64,000 nt of DNA, taken from the NCBI RefSeq assembly GCF_000340435.2, contig NZ_CP011883.2, forward strand, positions 3,642,687-3,706,686, read 5' to 3'. This stretch comes from Mycobacterium haemophilum DSM 44634. Its GTDB lineage: Bacteria; Actinomycetota; Actinomycetes; Mycobacteriales; Mycobacteriaceae. Below, in pieces: positions 9,300 through 17,479 of the stretch. Numbering within the stretch: the stretch's first letter is position 1; every line of letters begins with the position of its first letter. The notes under the pieces are model-generated. The model saw only the letters and a list, made by a program, of their open reading frames with translations. It was not told the DNA's origin and did not search any database. The translations under genes were made by a program, and so were the position numbers.

Positions 9300-9480
9300 C
9301 ACAGCTGCACGCAGGATGGCCAATTACCGGTTGTTGTGTTCTTGGTACCGCCCGCGTTGGTGGCGCCAAGAACACAACAACTTCATTGCTCACAGTCGTG
9401 CGGCTGACCCAATGGGTAACTTCACGCGAACTGTCACAGCACAAGATATAGTACACGATATCGTACACTATAGCGGCAGC
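9300..9480 (-). repeat. PE-leader repeat, copy 1
   Basis: Copy of a roughly 150-bp module found upstream of PE genes or relics throughout the array. It carries landmarks such as TTGCTCACAGTCGTG, a GTAACTTCACG box and a TA-rich palindromic stretch (ACGATATCGT at 9457-9466). Its PE is degraded. Confidence 0.55.
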
Positions 9481-10020
9481 GTTACACCACGACCTTCATC
9501 AACACCCAAAGCACAAAAATCTACGGCACACATCACCAACAATATGCTTTACGCTGCAACCGAAATGGACTCACCCGGCAAAGGACGTGCCGGGCCGGAG
9601 CATGTTCCGGCACAGCTTATTATCGAATGCACCATCAACCATCCCGGTCGACGAACAGCTAGGCAGCATCGACAGTCAGAAAAATATGTTGCAGCATAGC
9701 TTCTTTCAATATTCCAACGACTGCTTGCCCCGCTGCATAGGTAAGCTTTGCACGCCCGTAGTCGACTGCATAGCGCAGGTTAGCTCGCCCACTTTCGTCC
9801 GCGGTGCAATACTGCACCTACGACACGGGTGCAACTCGCAGACATCAGCTCGCGAAGTCAACCCAGTTAACGCCTCAGTCCGCACCCGAGCCGCTATGCA
9901 CGCATGGTACGCCAACAGCTGTGGCGCGCACCGGCGTCGGGAAGTCGAAGTTGATGAAACGAGCTTCGTGCGCTGCGATTTACGGTGGCACCACGAGCGC
10001 GCTGAATCGGCCTCGACTGC
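9481..10020. other. Degenerate spacer without a recognisable gene
   Basis: No reading frame here has a recognisable product. A segment around 9645-9770 (CAGCATAG followed by GCTTGCCCCGCTGCATAGGT) recurs near 13810, 19570 and 20560. It therefore belongs to the duplicated PE/PPE unit rather than being unique sequence. Frames are not conserved between the copies, so I treat it as non-coding. Confidence 0.5.
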
Positions 10021-10157
10021 CTATTTGGGAAGTCCGAGTAGACGTTCGGCATTGAGGTGGGCAATCTTTTCCTTGTCGGCGGGATTTATTGGCATCTGTT
10101 CGAAGAATTGGCGAGCCGCCCTCATGCTGCAGAATGGGTAGCCGGTGGTGAACACGG
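10021..10157 (-). pseudogene. C-terminal scrap of an amidohydrolase-2 family protein
   Basis: The minus-strand translation YPFCSMRAARQFFEQMPINP, then KEKIAHLNAERLLGL, followed by a stop at 10021, is the characteristic C-terminal helix of amidohydrolase family 2 enzymes. The rest of the gene is gone. The frame upstream continues into unrelated sequence. Confidence 0.75.
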
Positions 10158-10226
10158 CAGCGGCAGCAAATTCACTTGCCGGACCGTTGGCGAACGGTGC
10201 AATCCGCGACGATGACCTGAGCGCGG
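10158..10226 (+). pseudogene. Second fragment of the FAD-monooxygenase
   Basis: AAANSLAGPLANGAIRDDDL repeats, with few changes, the segment encoded at about 7981-8045 in the larger monooxygenase relic. It is joined to the amidohydrolase scrap on one side and lies just past the 3' end of purD on the other. It probably marks an old recombination junction. Confidence 0.7.
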
Positions 10227-10268
10227 ACTCGGCTTCCGTCGCGAACACATCCATACCGTCGAACGCCG

Positions 10269-11537
10269 CTAGATGTGGATCTTTCCTTCCGCCGCTGACA
10301 GGGCGATATCGTTGCGGAAATGGCTGCCAAGCAACCGAATTGAGCGGAGGATACGGTATGCGTGGGCGCGTGCCGCCAACAGGTCGGCGCCGGTCGCCAC
10401 CACCGATAGCACCCGACCGCCTGACGAGACGATCGTGCCGTCGTCGCGTCGGGTGGTTCCGGCGTGTAATACCCCGTCGGCTTCGGAGCCGAAGATGATA
10501 TCTCCGACCCTGGGGCGTCCCGGATAGTTTTCGGCCGCCAACACCACGGTCACGGCAGCTCCTGCACGCCAACGCAATTCGCCAAAGTCAGCCAGCGTAC
10601 CCGTGCCTGACGCGTAAAGGAGCTGCCCAAGAGGTGAATCCAGCAGGGCCAGCACGGCTTGGGTTTCCGGATCGCCGAATCGACAGTTGAATTCAACGAC
10701 TGCTGGCCCATTAGCGGTGATGGCGAGACCTACATACAGTAGTCCGCAGAACGGACTTCCACGCTGAACCAGTTCGGCTGCAACGGGTTCGACGATACGG
10801 GTGACCACCTGTTGGCAAACCTCGTCGGGAAGCCATGGTAGCGGCGCGTAGGCGCCCATACCGCCGGTGTTAGGCCCGGTGTCGCCGTCACCGACCCGCT
10901 TGAAGTCTTGAGCCGGCAACAGCGGCACCACAGTTCGACCGTCGACGACGCAGAACAGCGACACCTCGGGGCCGTCCAAATAGGACTCCAGCAGGACCGG
11001 GTGTCCGGCCTCCAGCAATCCCGCAGCATGGGTGCGCGCGACATCGCGATCCGGTGTCACCACCACGCCCTTGCCGGCCGCTAGACGGTCGTCTTTCACC
11101 ACCCAGGCCGGGTCACCGGCGGGCGGCCCGAACCGGTCCAAGGCTGCATCCAAATGCGCTGGTCTATCGACGGTTTCGCTACGTGCAGTGTGCACACCGG
11201 CCGCCGCCATTACCTCCTTGGCGAAGGCTTTTGAGCCTTCGATGCGAGCCGCGTCCTTACTGGGCCCGAAGCAGACGATGCCGGCAGCACGCACCATGTC
11301 GGCCACTCCAAGCACCAGCGGTACCTCAGGACCGATGACCACCATGTCGGCCCGGACATTACGAGCCAGGGCGACGATATCGTCTCCGGAGCTGATGTCG
11401 ACGTCGTGCTGTTCGGCCAGCCGGGCGGTGCCGGCGTTTCCGGGAGCAATGATTAGTCCCGTGACCTGTGGGTCTCTGCGAAGCGCCAGCAGCAGAGCGT
11501 GTTCACGGGCACCGGAGCCGATCACCAGGATGCGCAC
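10269..11537 (-). CDS. purD: Phosphoribosylamine-glycine ligase (GAR synthetase)
   Basis: 422 aa, GTG start. Second step of purine synthesis: ATP-dependent joining of glycine to phosphoribosylamine. The N-terminal MRILVIGSGAREHAL glycine-rich loop, the ATP-grasp segments (EGSKAFAKEVM, VVKDDRLAAGKGVVV) and the NTGGMGAYAP plus FNCRFGDPETQ motifs are all intact. In M. tuberculosis it lies between Rv0771 and ggtA. Here accessory DNA separates it from both, with a PE relic starting about 70 bp upstream. Its promoter must therefore lie within or across the PE relic, and it is now probably monocistronic (inference). Confidence 0.97.
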   Translation of the reverse strand: MRILVIGSGAREHALLLALRRDPQVTGLIIAPGNAGTARLAEQHDVDISSGDDIVALARNVRADMVVIGPEVPLVLGVADMVRAAGIVCFGPSKDAARIEGSKAFAKEVMAAAGVHTARSETVDRPAHLDAALDRFGPPAGDPAWVVKDDRLAAGKGVVVTPDRDVARTHAAGLLEAGHPVLLESYLDGPEVSLFCVVDGRTVVPLLPAQDFKRVGDGDTGPNTGGMGAYAPLPWLPDEVCQQVVTRIVEPVAAELVQRGSPFCGLLYVGLAITANGPAVVEFNCRFGDPETQAVLALLDSPLGQLLYASGTGTLADFGELRWRAGAAVTVVLAAENYPGRPRVGDIIFGSEADGVLHAGTTRRDDGTIVSSGGRVLSVVATGADLLAARAHAYRILRSIRLLGSHFRNDIALSAAEGKIHI

Positions 11538-11599
11538 GACACGTCAGATTAGCTGGCAATCGCCCGACCGCTGCGCCGGGGCGGCCTTGGACGGCCCGC

Positions 11600-11810
11600 C
11601 GATACTTCTACGCGGGCTCGATCAGATATACCACCACCGTCTTCGACACCGCATCGATCGCGGGAGACCTCACAGGCGATTAGCTTCGAGGCTGCCTACA
11701 AATCGTGCAGACCAAGTAATGACCAGCGTCTGACGCCTCTTCAGCCGCCGCCGTCAATGCCTCGGGGACCGTGGCCAGACCCGGGAACTGTGGCCAGAAG
11801 GGGCATGCCA
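11600..11810 (-). pseudogene. PE25-like gene relic upstream of purD
   Basis: VPEALTAAAEEASDAGH (about 11720-11770) and, in another frame, SPAIDAVSKTVVVYLIE (about 11605-11665) correspond to the N-terminal and middle thirds of the PE domains in this array. Frameshifts and loss of the C-terminus make it non-functional. It lies directly in front of purD. Confidence 0.65.
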
Positions 11811-11927
11811 ACTCCGCTCCTTTGTAACGAACCCGTGCCAATAGCACGGGATCCGACACCGCACAATCGAACTGAAACGCCTGGAAATCCCGGAGGCTCC
11901 GGCAGAACCAAGGCGTTTCAACCACCA

Positions 11928-12237
11928 TCACGACGAATCAGAGACCACAGTGTCGGTACGAACTGGCACCGGCTGGACCGACCCGGCTTTGTTGACGATC
12001 GGCGGCGGCTGCTCCCACGGAGTCAACCTCGACAACGCATCCGACAAGATAAGCCGATACCTCCTCATCACCTCGCCATCCGCGGCCCAGTACCTTTCGT
12101 ATCGCCGGTCGAGGGCCGCGATCACCTTAGTGTTTCGCCCGAGCTCGTTGCTATTGACCAGCATCGCCTTCCTAGCTCGATTAGTGGCGATCCGCTTCGG
12201 GTGCACCACAGTGCGACGTGCACGGCAAAAGGCCCCG
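11928..12237 (-). pseudogene. N-terminally deleted PPE41-like gene
   Basis: Encodes only the second half of a PPE domain: AFCRARRTVVHPKRIATNRA, NSNELGRNTKVIAALDRRYE, YWAADGEVMRRYR, then LTPWEQPPPIVNKAG. About 110 N-terminal residues, including the PPE and WxG motifs, are missing. The break lies about 30 bp after the stop of the intact PE at 12266, so a deletion removed the leader and first half of its partner PPE. Confidence 0.85.
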
Positions 12238-12265
12238 GTAATACGGTGGATCTGTTGCGACGTGT

Positions 12266-12565
12266 TCAGCTAACAGCCTTGGCGTTGTCGGCCTCGGCGG
12301 TCGCATACTTATCAGCGTCGATGGCCAAGACATCTGCAAAATTATTGAGAACCCTCTCCGCTTCAGCGATGATCACTTCATATTGCTTCGCGTAGTCGAC
12401 CAGGAACACCGCCGCCCTCCGTGACACCGCGTCGGCCGATGGGGGTTCCACACCGGTTATGGCTGTGCGCGCTGCCGCATAGACCATAGCCGTCCAACTA
12501 CTAATCGCCCGCACCTGATCAGCCGCCGCCCTCAACGCCTCAGGGTTTGTGGTCACAAAAGACAT
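12266..12565 (-). CDS. PE25-like protein
   Basis: 99 aa, exactly the PE25 length as I recall it. ATG 12565 opens MSFVTTNPEALRAAADQVRA, with the Pro-Glu pair at residues 8-9. The helical hairpin ends KYATAEADNAKAVS, which contains the YxxxE type VII secretion signal. PE proteins dimerise with a PPE partner and PE25/PPE41 is exported by ESX-5; by similarity this one should behave likewise. Its downstream PPE is N-terminally deleted, so it may need a partner from another module. A leader copy and an intact PPE gene (12699-13232) lie upstream. Confidence 0.88.
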   Translation of the reverse strand: MSFVTTNPEALRAAADQVRAISSWTAMVYAAARTAITGVEPPSADAVSRRAAVFLVDYAKQYEVIIAEAERVLNNFADVLAIDADKYATAEADNAKAVS

Positions 12566-12698
12566 GCCAACTCCATTTCGTGCTTTGCGCCCGCGTGCAG
12601 TGCACGGGCGATAGTCAGTTACCGGTTGTTGCTTCTTGGCACCACCGGCGTTGGTGGTACACAACGACTCCGCCGCTGGGCTCGCCGCAGCATCGACC

Positions 12699-13232
12699 TC
12701 AACCCCCCTTGGCGATCGGCGGCGGCGACTTCCACGGAGCCAATTTCGACAACGCCCCAAACACGGCATCCTCATAGTCCTTCATCACACCAATGTCCAT
12801 CGCTCGAAAGGTTTCGTATTCCTGGTCGAGTTCGGCGATCTCCGCATTCCTTTGCCCAAGCGCGTTGTTTCTCACCGCATCTGCCCGGGCATCGCGGTTG
12901 TAGCTGATCGCGTCCACGTGCACCACCCGGTTAAGCGTCTGAAAATAAGCCCACGCGATTACGTCAATCTTGTCCGCGGTCTCCTTCACCTGGACAACGA
13001 CGTCACACAGCCACCTCACAAACGGCCCGGCAGCCAACATCAACTCTGTCGCCACCGGACCCGACCACTGCTGTTGCAGCCCTCCAAGCACTTGCGTGAA
13101 CGCCTCCTCGATGTCCCACATCTTCCAAGCCAACCCATGCCACCAGTTGATGGCGTTTACCATCGAGCCAGAACCCGGGCCGGTAAACATGTCTCCGGAG
13201 ATCACTTCCGGTGGGCAGTTTTCGTAATACAT
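12699..13232 (-). CDS. PPE41-like protein
   Basis: 177 aa. ATG 13232 starts MYYENCPPEVISGDM, with a canonical PPE motif. QQWSGPV supplies the W-x-G turn, NNALGQRNAEIAELDQEYE the conserved tip and return helix, and LAPWKSPPPIAKGG the short C-terminus. There is no PGRS, MPTR or SVP extension, so it is a minimal PPE domain like PPE41 (194 aa). The PE that should precede it (13276-13450) is a relic, leaving this PPE without a cis partner. EspG5-type chaperone binding at the helical tip is inferred from the family. Confidence 0.86.
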   Translation of the reverse strand: MYYENCPPEVISGDMFTGPGSGSMVNAINWWHGLAWKMWDIEEAFTQVLGGLQQQWSGPVATELMLAAGPFVRWLCDVVVQVKETADKIDVIAWAYFQTLNRVVHVDAISYNRDARADAVRNNALGQRNAEIAELDQEYETFRAMDIGVMKDYEDAVFGALSKLAPWKSPPPIAKGG

Positions 13233-13275
13233 CTGTTTCGTTGTCCTTTCAGCTCGTAACGACTGAAATAAGCGG

Positions 13276-13450
13276 CTTAGCTAACGGTCTTGGCGTTGTA
13301 GGTCGAGGCGGGTCGCGTACTCGACAGGTACATCGCCGCCACGACACCCCGTCGAGTGCCGGGCGTCTCACGAAGGTTGTCACTGGGCTCGTCTCAGCAT
13401 CGATCTCCAACCACTCAATCACAAATGCCAACACCATTACGTGCTTGACG
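13276..13450 (-). pseudogene. Degenerate PE25-like gene
   Basis: FVIEWLEIDAETSPVTTFVR matches the PE middle region. In a different frame, TYNAKTV followed by SER-stop matches the C-terminus (sibling: AEADNAKAVS). An internal deletion of roughly 30-40 codons with a frameshift joins them, and the secretion motif is lost. Confidence 0.75.
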
Positions 13451-13479
13451 AACCCGCGCAGTTGGACCAGGGATCGCCA

Positions 13480-13640
13480 ACTACCGGTTGCCGTGCAGCT
13501 GGCACCGCCACCGTTAGCGTTGCCATGTACCGATTTTCATTGCTCACAGTTGTATGCCCGACCTCAGCAGGTAGCTCCACGCAACTGCTACAGCCTAACA
13601 TATAATAGACGTAATAGTTCACTATTGTACTACCGGTGGT
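13480..13640 (-). repeat. PE-leader repeat, copy 2
   Basis: Shares TTCATTGCTCACAGTTGTA, the GGTAGCTCCACGCAACTGC box and a downstream TA-rich stretch with the other leader copies. It lies directly upstream of a degenerate PE. Confidence 0.5.
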
Positions 13641-14071
13641 GCGCCACAGCAATGGGGTGTCCGGGTGCCGTTGCAGCCGCGTCACACCGCAGTCTTCATC
13701 GACAGCGCCAGTTGTCGATCGCTACCGTGTTCTCACACAGTGCAGTACGGATGCATCAGCGAAGAGACTCGCTGACGAACAGCCAGGCCGCACCAATGAA
13801 CCAACGAAACACGCTGCAGGATAATAGCATCCAAGCTGATTCAATCCGTTATAGAGGCGAGCCTTGCCCGCCGGATAGCCAGCCGTATCGCGCAAGCTGA
13901 CCCGTCGCCCTCCCACACGCGGCACCACACTCGACCTACCACAGGGATGCGATCGCAGAGGTCAGTTCATGGGGTCAGATCAGCACCACCGCAACCCACA
14001 TCCGGGGCGGTGCGGGGGCCGAGGGTACGCCAACCGCTGTCCTGCTCACCGGCGGGCGGCGCATGTGCTCC
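13641..14071. other. Degenerate spacer
   Basis: No recognisable product in any frame. It carries another copy of the CACGCTGCAG plus GGCGAGCCTTG repeat block seen near 9700, 19570 and 20560, so it is duplicated array DNA, not a unique gene. Confidence 0.45.
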
Positions 14072-14674
14072 TCACGTCGACGACGTAGTTGTGCACGGCA
14101 TTGTTGCTGACCGGCAAGACTCCGACGACGGCTGGACCAACCCGGTTTTGTTGGCAATCGGCGGCGGCGGCTTCCACCGAGGCAAGCTCGACAACGCGTC
14201 AAACACGGTGTCCGCATAGTCCTTCATCACATCAATGTTTCTCTCGCGGAAGTCTTCGTATTCCTGGTCGAGCTTAGCGATGAGCGCACTGTTTTGCCCG
14301 AGCGCGTTGTTTATCACCGCCGTCGCTGCATTACGGCGATTGTTACCGATCTCGTTCATGGGCACCACCCCGTTATATGCACATGACCAGGCCCACCCGA
14401 CGTGGTAGATCTGCGCGGCGGTCTCAGACAGCTGAGCACAGAGGTCGGTCAGCCACTCCACGAACGGCTGGGCCGCCTCCCTCACCTGTGTCGCCACGGG
14501 ACCCGACCACTGCTGTTGCAGCCCTTCGAACACTTGCATGAACGACTCCTCAAGGTGCGTCATGTCCCGACCCACCTTCTCCCACCACCCGGCGGCGCGC
14601 CGCATCGACTGAGACCCCAGGCCTTGATGCATGTCGGCGGTGATGGTCTCAGGAAAGCAGTTCTCGAAATACAT
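14072..14674 (-). CDS. PPE41-like protein
   Basis: 200 aa from ATG 14674 (MYFENCFPETITADMHQG). The first Pro of PPE is replaced (FPE). QQWSGPVATQV, WLTDLCAQLSETAAQI, NNALGQNSALIAKLDQEYED and LPRWKPPPPIANKTG follow in family order, and a non-conserved tail of about 20 residues (QPSSESCRSATMPC and onward) ends it. The minimal PPE domain suggests secretion as a PE/PPE heterodimer through ESX-5. Its upstream PE (14723-14922) is frameshifted, so it is another orphan. Confidence 0.85.
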   Translation of the reverse strand: MYFENCFPETITADMHQGLGSQSMRRAAGWWEKVGRDMTHLEESFMQVFEGLQQQWSGPVATQVREAAQPFVEWLTDLCAQLSETAAQIYHVGWAWSCAYNGVVPMNEIGNNRRNAATAVINNALGQNSALIAKLDQEYEDFRERNIDVMKDYADTVFDALSSLPRWKPPPPIANKTGLVQPSSESCRSATMPCTTTSST

Positions 14675-14722
14675 TTGCTCGTTGTTCCTTCCGGCTCGTA
14701 ACGATTGTCATGACGCCTTCAG

Positions 14723-14922
14723 TTAACGGCCTTGGTGTTATCGGCCTCGGCAGCGGCAAACTTCTCAAGGACCCCCGCCGAGTCAGCGGTGATCAGCCGA
14801 TACCGCTTGGCGTACTCGACAAGGAACGTCGCCGCCCTGGTTGACACCGTGTCGATCGCGCATCTTTCGCACCAGGGAAGCCGCTGCCGTCAACGCCTCA
14901 GGCTCTGTGATCACAAAAACAT
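14723..14922 (-). pseudogene. Frameshifted PE25-like gene
   Basis: One base is missing right after the start (ATGTTTTTGTGA against ATGTCTTTTGTG in the intact copy), which creates an immediate stop. ITEPEALTAAASLVRKMRD is then followed by a deletion of about 30 codons and, in another frame, VSTRAATFLVEYAKRYRLI to AAAEADNTKAVN. The C-terminal half is otherwise very close to PE25. Confidence 0.85.
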
Positions 14923-14964
14923 GCCAATCCATTCCGTGCTTTATGAATCCGTGCAGTCGCACGG

Positions 14965-15125
14965 GGAAATGGTCAATTGCCGATTGTCGCATCTTTGGCG
15001 CCGCCCTCGTTGGTGGTGCGCAAAAACTTCCACTGCTCACAGTCGTGCCGCCAACCTCAATGGCGTAACTTCACGTAAACTGCCACAGTCGACATATAGT
15101 GTACTATATCGTCTACTACGTTGCC
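14965..15125 (-). repeat. PE-leader repeat, copy 3
   Basis: Contains CCACTGCTCACAGTCGTGC, GTAACTTCACGTAAACTGC and ATATAGTGTACTATATCG, aligning with copies 1 and 2. The associated PE is broken. Confidence 0.5.
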
Positions 15126-15640
15126 AAGCTGTACCGCGATCCTCATCGGTACCCCAAGCACAAAGTCCGCGACGCACAAGTCACCAACCGGACGTCTTGC
15201 ACTGCAACCAAGGAGAATCCAGCGCTGACCATCCACGCAACAAAAGAACCACCGATGCGCTCATCCGATCGGAGGCAGGAACACGATCTCGCGCGAAAAT
15301 CCACGGCACACAGATCACCAACCAGCGGAACACGGTGCAACTCGCAGAAATCAGTCCACGCCAACGGTTATCGCGCGCACCGACGTCGGGCTGTTCATAA
15401 CATAGCCCGCGTGATCGAGCGCGGCATTGTTGCTGACCCACTAAACTCCAGCGCTGGCCCTAAGTGAAGCGCGAAGAACCAAGACGTGACAAGCAAGCGG
15501 GTGCACCACATCAAAGCTCCCCACATCACTTCCGACACCGCACAATCGAAGAGCCCGCAGCGTTTGGCTGCGCCCAACAATCGACCCGTCGGTGCGCAGA
15601 AGCTACTAATGGCCACGACACTACCCTGGCAAATAAACAT
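15126..15640. other. Degenerate array DNA
   Basis: No supportable gene. The block around 15530-15600 (TTCCGACACCGCACAATCGA, then a CCCGTCGGTGCGCAG region) recurs near 11850, 17880, 18330 and 19725, so it is part of the duplicated unit. Confidence 0.45.
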
Positions 15641-15681
15641 ACTGAGGAGATGAGCTCCGGTAAGCAATCTTCGCCATACAT
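15641..15681 (-). pseudogene. Extreme N-terminal scrap of a PPE41-like gene
   Basis: ATG 15681 begins MYGEDCLPELISS, the PPE N-terminus (sibling MYGEYGSPEKIS), preceded by the usual leader end CAACAAACACACAG. After 13 codons the sequence is unrelated. The remaining 180 or so codons are deleted. Confidence 0.7.
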
Positions 15682-15779
15682 CTGTGTGTTTGTTGTTTCC
15701 TCGGCTCGTAACGACTGTTGCGACGCGTTTAGCTGCGGTCTTTACGTCACAGTGCAGTGCACGGCGGACGGCTGGTTTC

Positions 15780-16110
15780 GTTTACGGAGGCTGTGCATAC
15801 GGCGCTGCAAGCCCGCCCTTCTTCCACAGCCAGTGCACCTTCTTGCGGTTCACACCGCGGTGCTCGTCATGGCGCCGGGCGGCCTACCCACGCCAGAACC
15901 CATGACAGGGATGGTCAGCGGAATTGGTGCGCAGCCACCCGCGCAGCTCCGCGTCCGATCCGCCGGAGTCAACCCGGCCGGGTCCTGCGGTAGGTAGAAC
16001 GGGCAAGCCCGCCCGCCTTACACACCAACCGTTCCAACACGCCCACAACCTCTTTGAGCATGTCCACGACACGGCGCTTGGCGGCCAGATTAGCCTTGTT
16101 GACCGCCGCC
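15780..16110 (-). mobile_element. IS3-family transposase OrfB remnant
   Basis: The minus strand encodes NKANLAAKRRVVDMLKEVVG, LARSTYRRTRPG, then DAELRGWLRTNSADHPCHGFW, an in-frame TAG, and HRGVNRKKVHWLWKKGGL. This is the start of IS3 OrfB with its HTH_21 region (LRxWLR to VNRKRVxRLWRxEGL). A frameshift, a stop codon and loss of the whole DDE integrase core make it dead. It cuts through the PE/PPE array. Confidence 0.8.
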
Positions 16111-16205
16111 ATGGCCAACAACATCGACAGCTTCTACAACACCGAACGTCTCCACAGCTACCTCGTAACATCAGCCCCACAAAGTTCGAAACTCTCTGGA
16201 CGTCC
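16110..16205 (+). mobile_element. IS3-family transposase C-terminal scrap, opposite strand
   Basis: IDSFYNTERLHSYL, then after a one-base frame change NISPTKFETLW, corresponds to the C-terminal FYNxxRxHSxLGxxSPxxFE motif of IS3 transposases. It is on the plus strand, abutting the minus-strand OrfB scar, so two insertions or an inversion are implied. Confidence 0.75.
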
Positions 16206-16836
16206 ACCTATTGAATTCTTCATCTCGCATCACCATGGCCCGAAACGGAGGTGGCTCCCCGGACAGCGATGACGAAGGCAACGCCGGCTGGGGCAAACCC
16301 GTGTTGCTGGCGATCGGCGGCGGCTGCAGCCACGGAGTACTCAACCTCCTCATCGCACGCGACAACCTAGCCCGATACGTCATCATCGCACCGCCGTCCT
16401 GGTCCCAGTATCTTCCGTATTCACCCTCGAGTGCCGCGATCGCCGTATTGTTTAGCCCGAGCTCGTTGTCATTGACCAGCGCCAATACCTCAGCACGGTT
16501 AGCGTCGATCAGTGCCGGGGGCACCACCTCGTGATGTGCATCGAGAAAAGCCCTCAGAATGTGCTGAGTCTCGTTCCCGACATTAGTGATCTGCTTATCG
16601 AGGTCGACCAGCCAGTCCTGAAACGGCTTGGCCGCATTAATCACCTGTCTCGCCACCTCACCTGACCACTCTTCTGTCAGACAGCTGAGCATTTGGTCGA
16701 ACGAACACTTGAGGTCCCACATCTCTTGACCCAATAACTCCCACTCCATGGAAGCGTGCGCCATCGATAGGGGGCCCGGGCCGTTGCACATGTTGGCGGA
16801 GTTGATCTCTGGTGGTAGTCCTTCGGAATGTGGCAT
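16171..16836 (-). CDS. PPE protein (MPHSEG subgroup) with C-terminus running into an IS scar
   Basis: 221 aa, ATG 16836: MPHSEGLPPEINSANMCNGPGP. EEWSGEVARQV (WxG), NDNELGLNNTAIAALEGEYG and STPWLQPPPIASNTG are present. This subgroup differs from the MYxEN copies but keeps PPE41 length and layout. After LPSSSLSGEPP the frame continues about 20 residues through the antisense strand of the IS3 scrap before stopping, so the last residues are probably accidental. An intact PE gene (16865-17182) lies 28 bp upstream, so this is a complete PE-PPE pair. The region from about 16305 is duplicated at 20713-21862. Confidence 0.85.
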   Translation of the reverse strand: MPHSEGLPPEINSANMCNGPGPLSMAHASMEWELLGQEMWDLKCSFDQMLSCLTEEWSGEVARQVINAAKPFQDWLVDLDKQITNVGNETQHILRAFLDAHHEVVPPALIDANRAEVLALVNDNELGLNNTAIAALEGEYGRYWDQDGGAMMTYRARLSRAMRRLSTPWLQPPPIASNTGLPQPALPSSSLSGEPPPFRAMVMRDEEFNRWTSREFRTLWG

Positions 16837-16864
16837 GGTTGTTTGTAATTCCTTCGGCTCGTAA

Positions 16865-17182
16865 CTACTGTGATGACTCGTAGCTCATGGCCGTGATGTT
16901 GTCGGCCTCGGCGGCGGAGTACTTAGCGGTACCGGCATCCAAGGCGAGCGCAAACTCCTCAAGAATTTCCGCCGCCGCGGCGATGGTCTGCCGATACTGC
17001 TGCCCTTTCTGGACCAGATGCGCTGCCACCCTTTGTGAGTCCGCATCGAGCGCGGGAGCCACCACCGCGGTTATCTCTGGGGACGCCGACTCGGAATTAG
17101 CCGAAATCGCCCGCTCACGAAGAGCTCGCACCGTTGCAGCCGCTTTCTGCAACGCTTCGGGGACGGTGACCACATAAGACAT
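16865..17182 (-). CDS. PE protein (PE25-like)
   Basis: 105 aa from ATG 17182: MSYVVTVPEALQKAAATVRA. It keeps the PE pair, LVQKGQQYRQTIAAAAEILE and KYSAAEADNIT, with YxxxE (YSAAE) as type VII signal. The last seven residues (MSYESSQ) extend beyond PE25. It is paired with the PPE 28 bp downstream, consistent with co-expression and heterodimer formation. It differs by three residues from the duplicate at 21273-21590. The promoter probably lies in the leader repeat at 17225-17390. Confidence 0.88.
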   Translation of the reverse strand: MSYVVTVPEALQKAAATVRALRERAISANSESASPEITAVVAPALDADSQRVAAHLVQKGQQYRQTIAAAAEILEEFALALDAGTAKYSAAEADNITAMSYESSQ

Positions 17183-17224
17183 GACACATCAACTCCACTC
17201 CCACGATTAACGAACCCGCACACA

Positions 17225-17390
17225 TGGCACCGGGCTGATCAACTATCGATTGTTTGCGGTGTCGGCCACCCACGTTGGTGAAGCGCAACGACTTCACGGG
17301 CACGGCTATGCGACACACCCAAGAGGGCAATTCCACGTAAACTACTGCAAATACGAGCTATTCGAGATATACACCATCGCCTGATCAGGC
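17225..17390 (-). promoter_or_regulatory. PE-leader repeat, copy 4 (upstream of an intact PE-PPE pair)
   Basis: The best-preserved leader, about 45-210 bp upstream of a PE start. Shared boxes include GGCAATTCCACGTAAACTAC and the TGCAAATACGA element. The likely promoter and 5' leader of the pair is here, but -10/-35 positions cannot be fixed by eye. Confidence 0.5.
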
Positions 17391-17479
17391 CTCTGTGTAT
17401 CCCCTCCTAAGTTGCGGTAGGGAGATATGGTATCAGAAATTTTCGGTGTCAACGCTCCGGAGAGGCTAGCGACTGCGCG

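Larger units (their letters stand above)
16305..17455. repeat. Segmental duplication, copy A (PE-PPE pair)
   Basis: Nearly identical to 20713-21862 at a constant offset of 4408 bases across both genes and the leader, with only scattered substitutions. Identity breaks down at the PPE C-terminus on the left and just before TTTTCGGTGTCAACG on the right. It is a recent duplication compared with the rest of the array. Confidence 0.9.

Noticed and set aside
9457..9466. Perfect palindrome ACGATATCGT as a dedicated regulator site
   Set aside because: Ten bases only, not perfectly kept in the other leader copies; described within the leader repeat instead.
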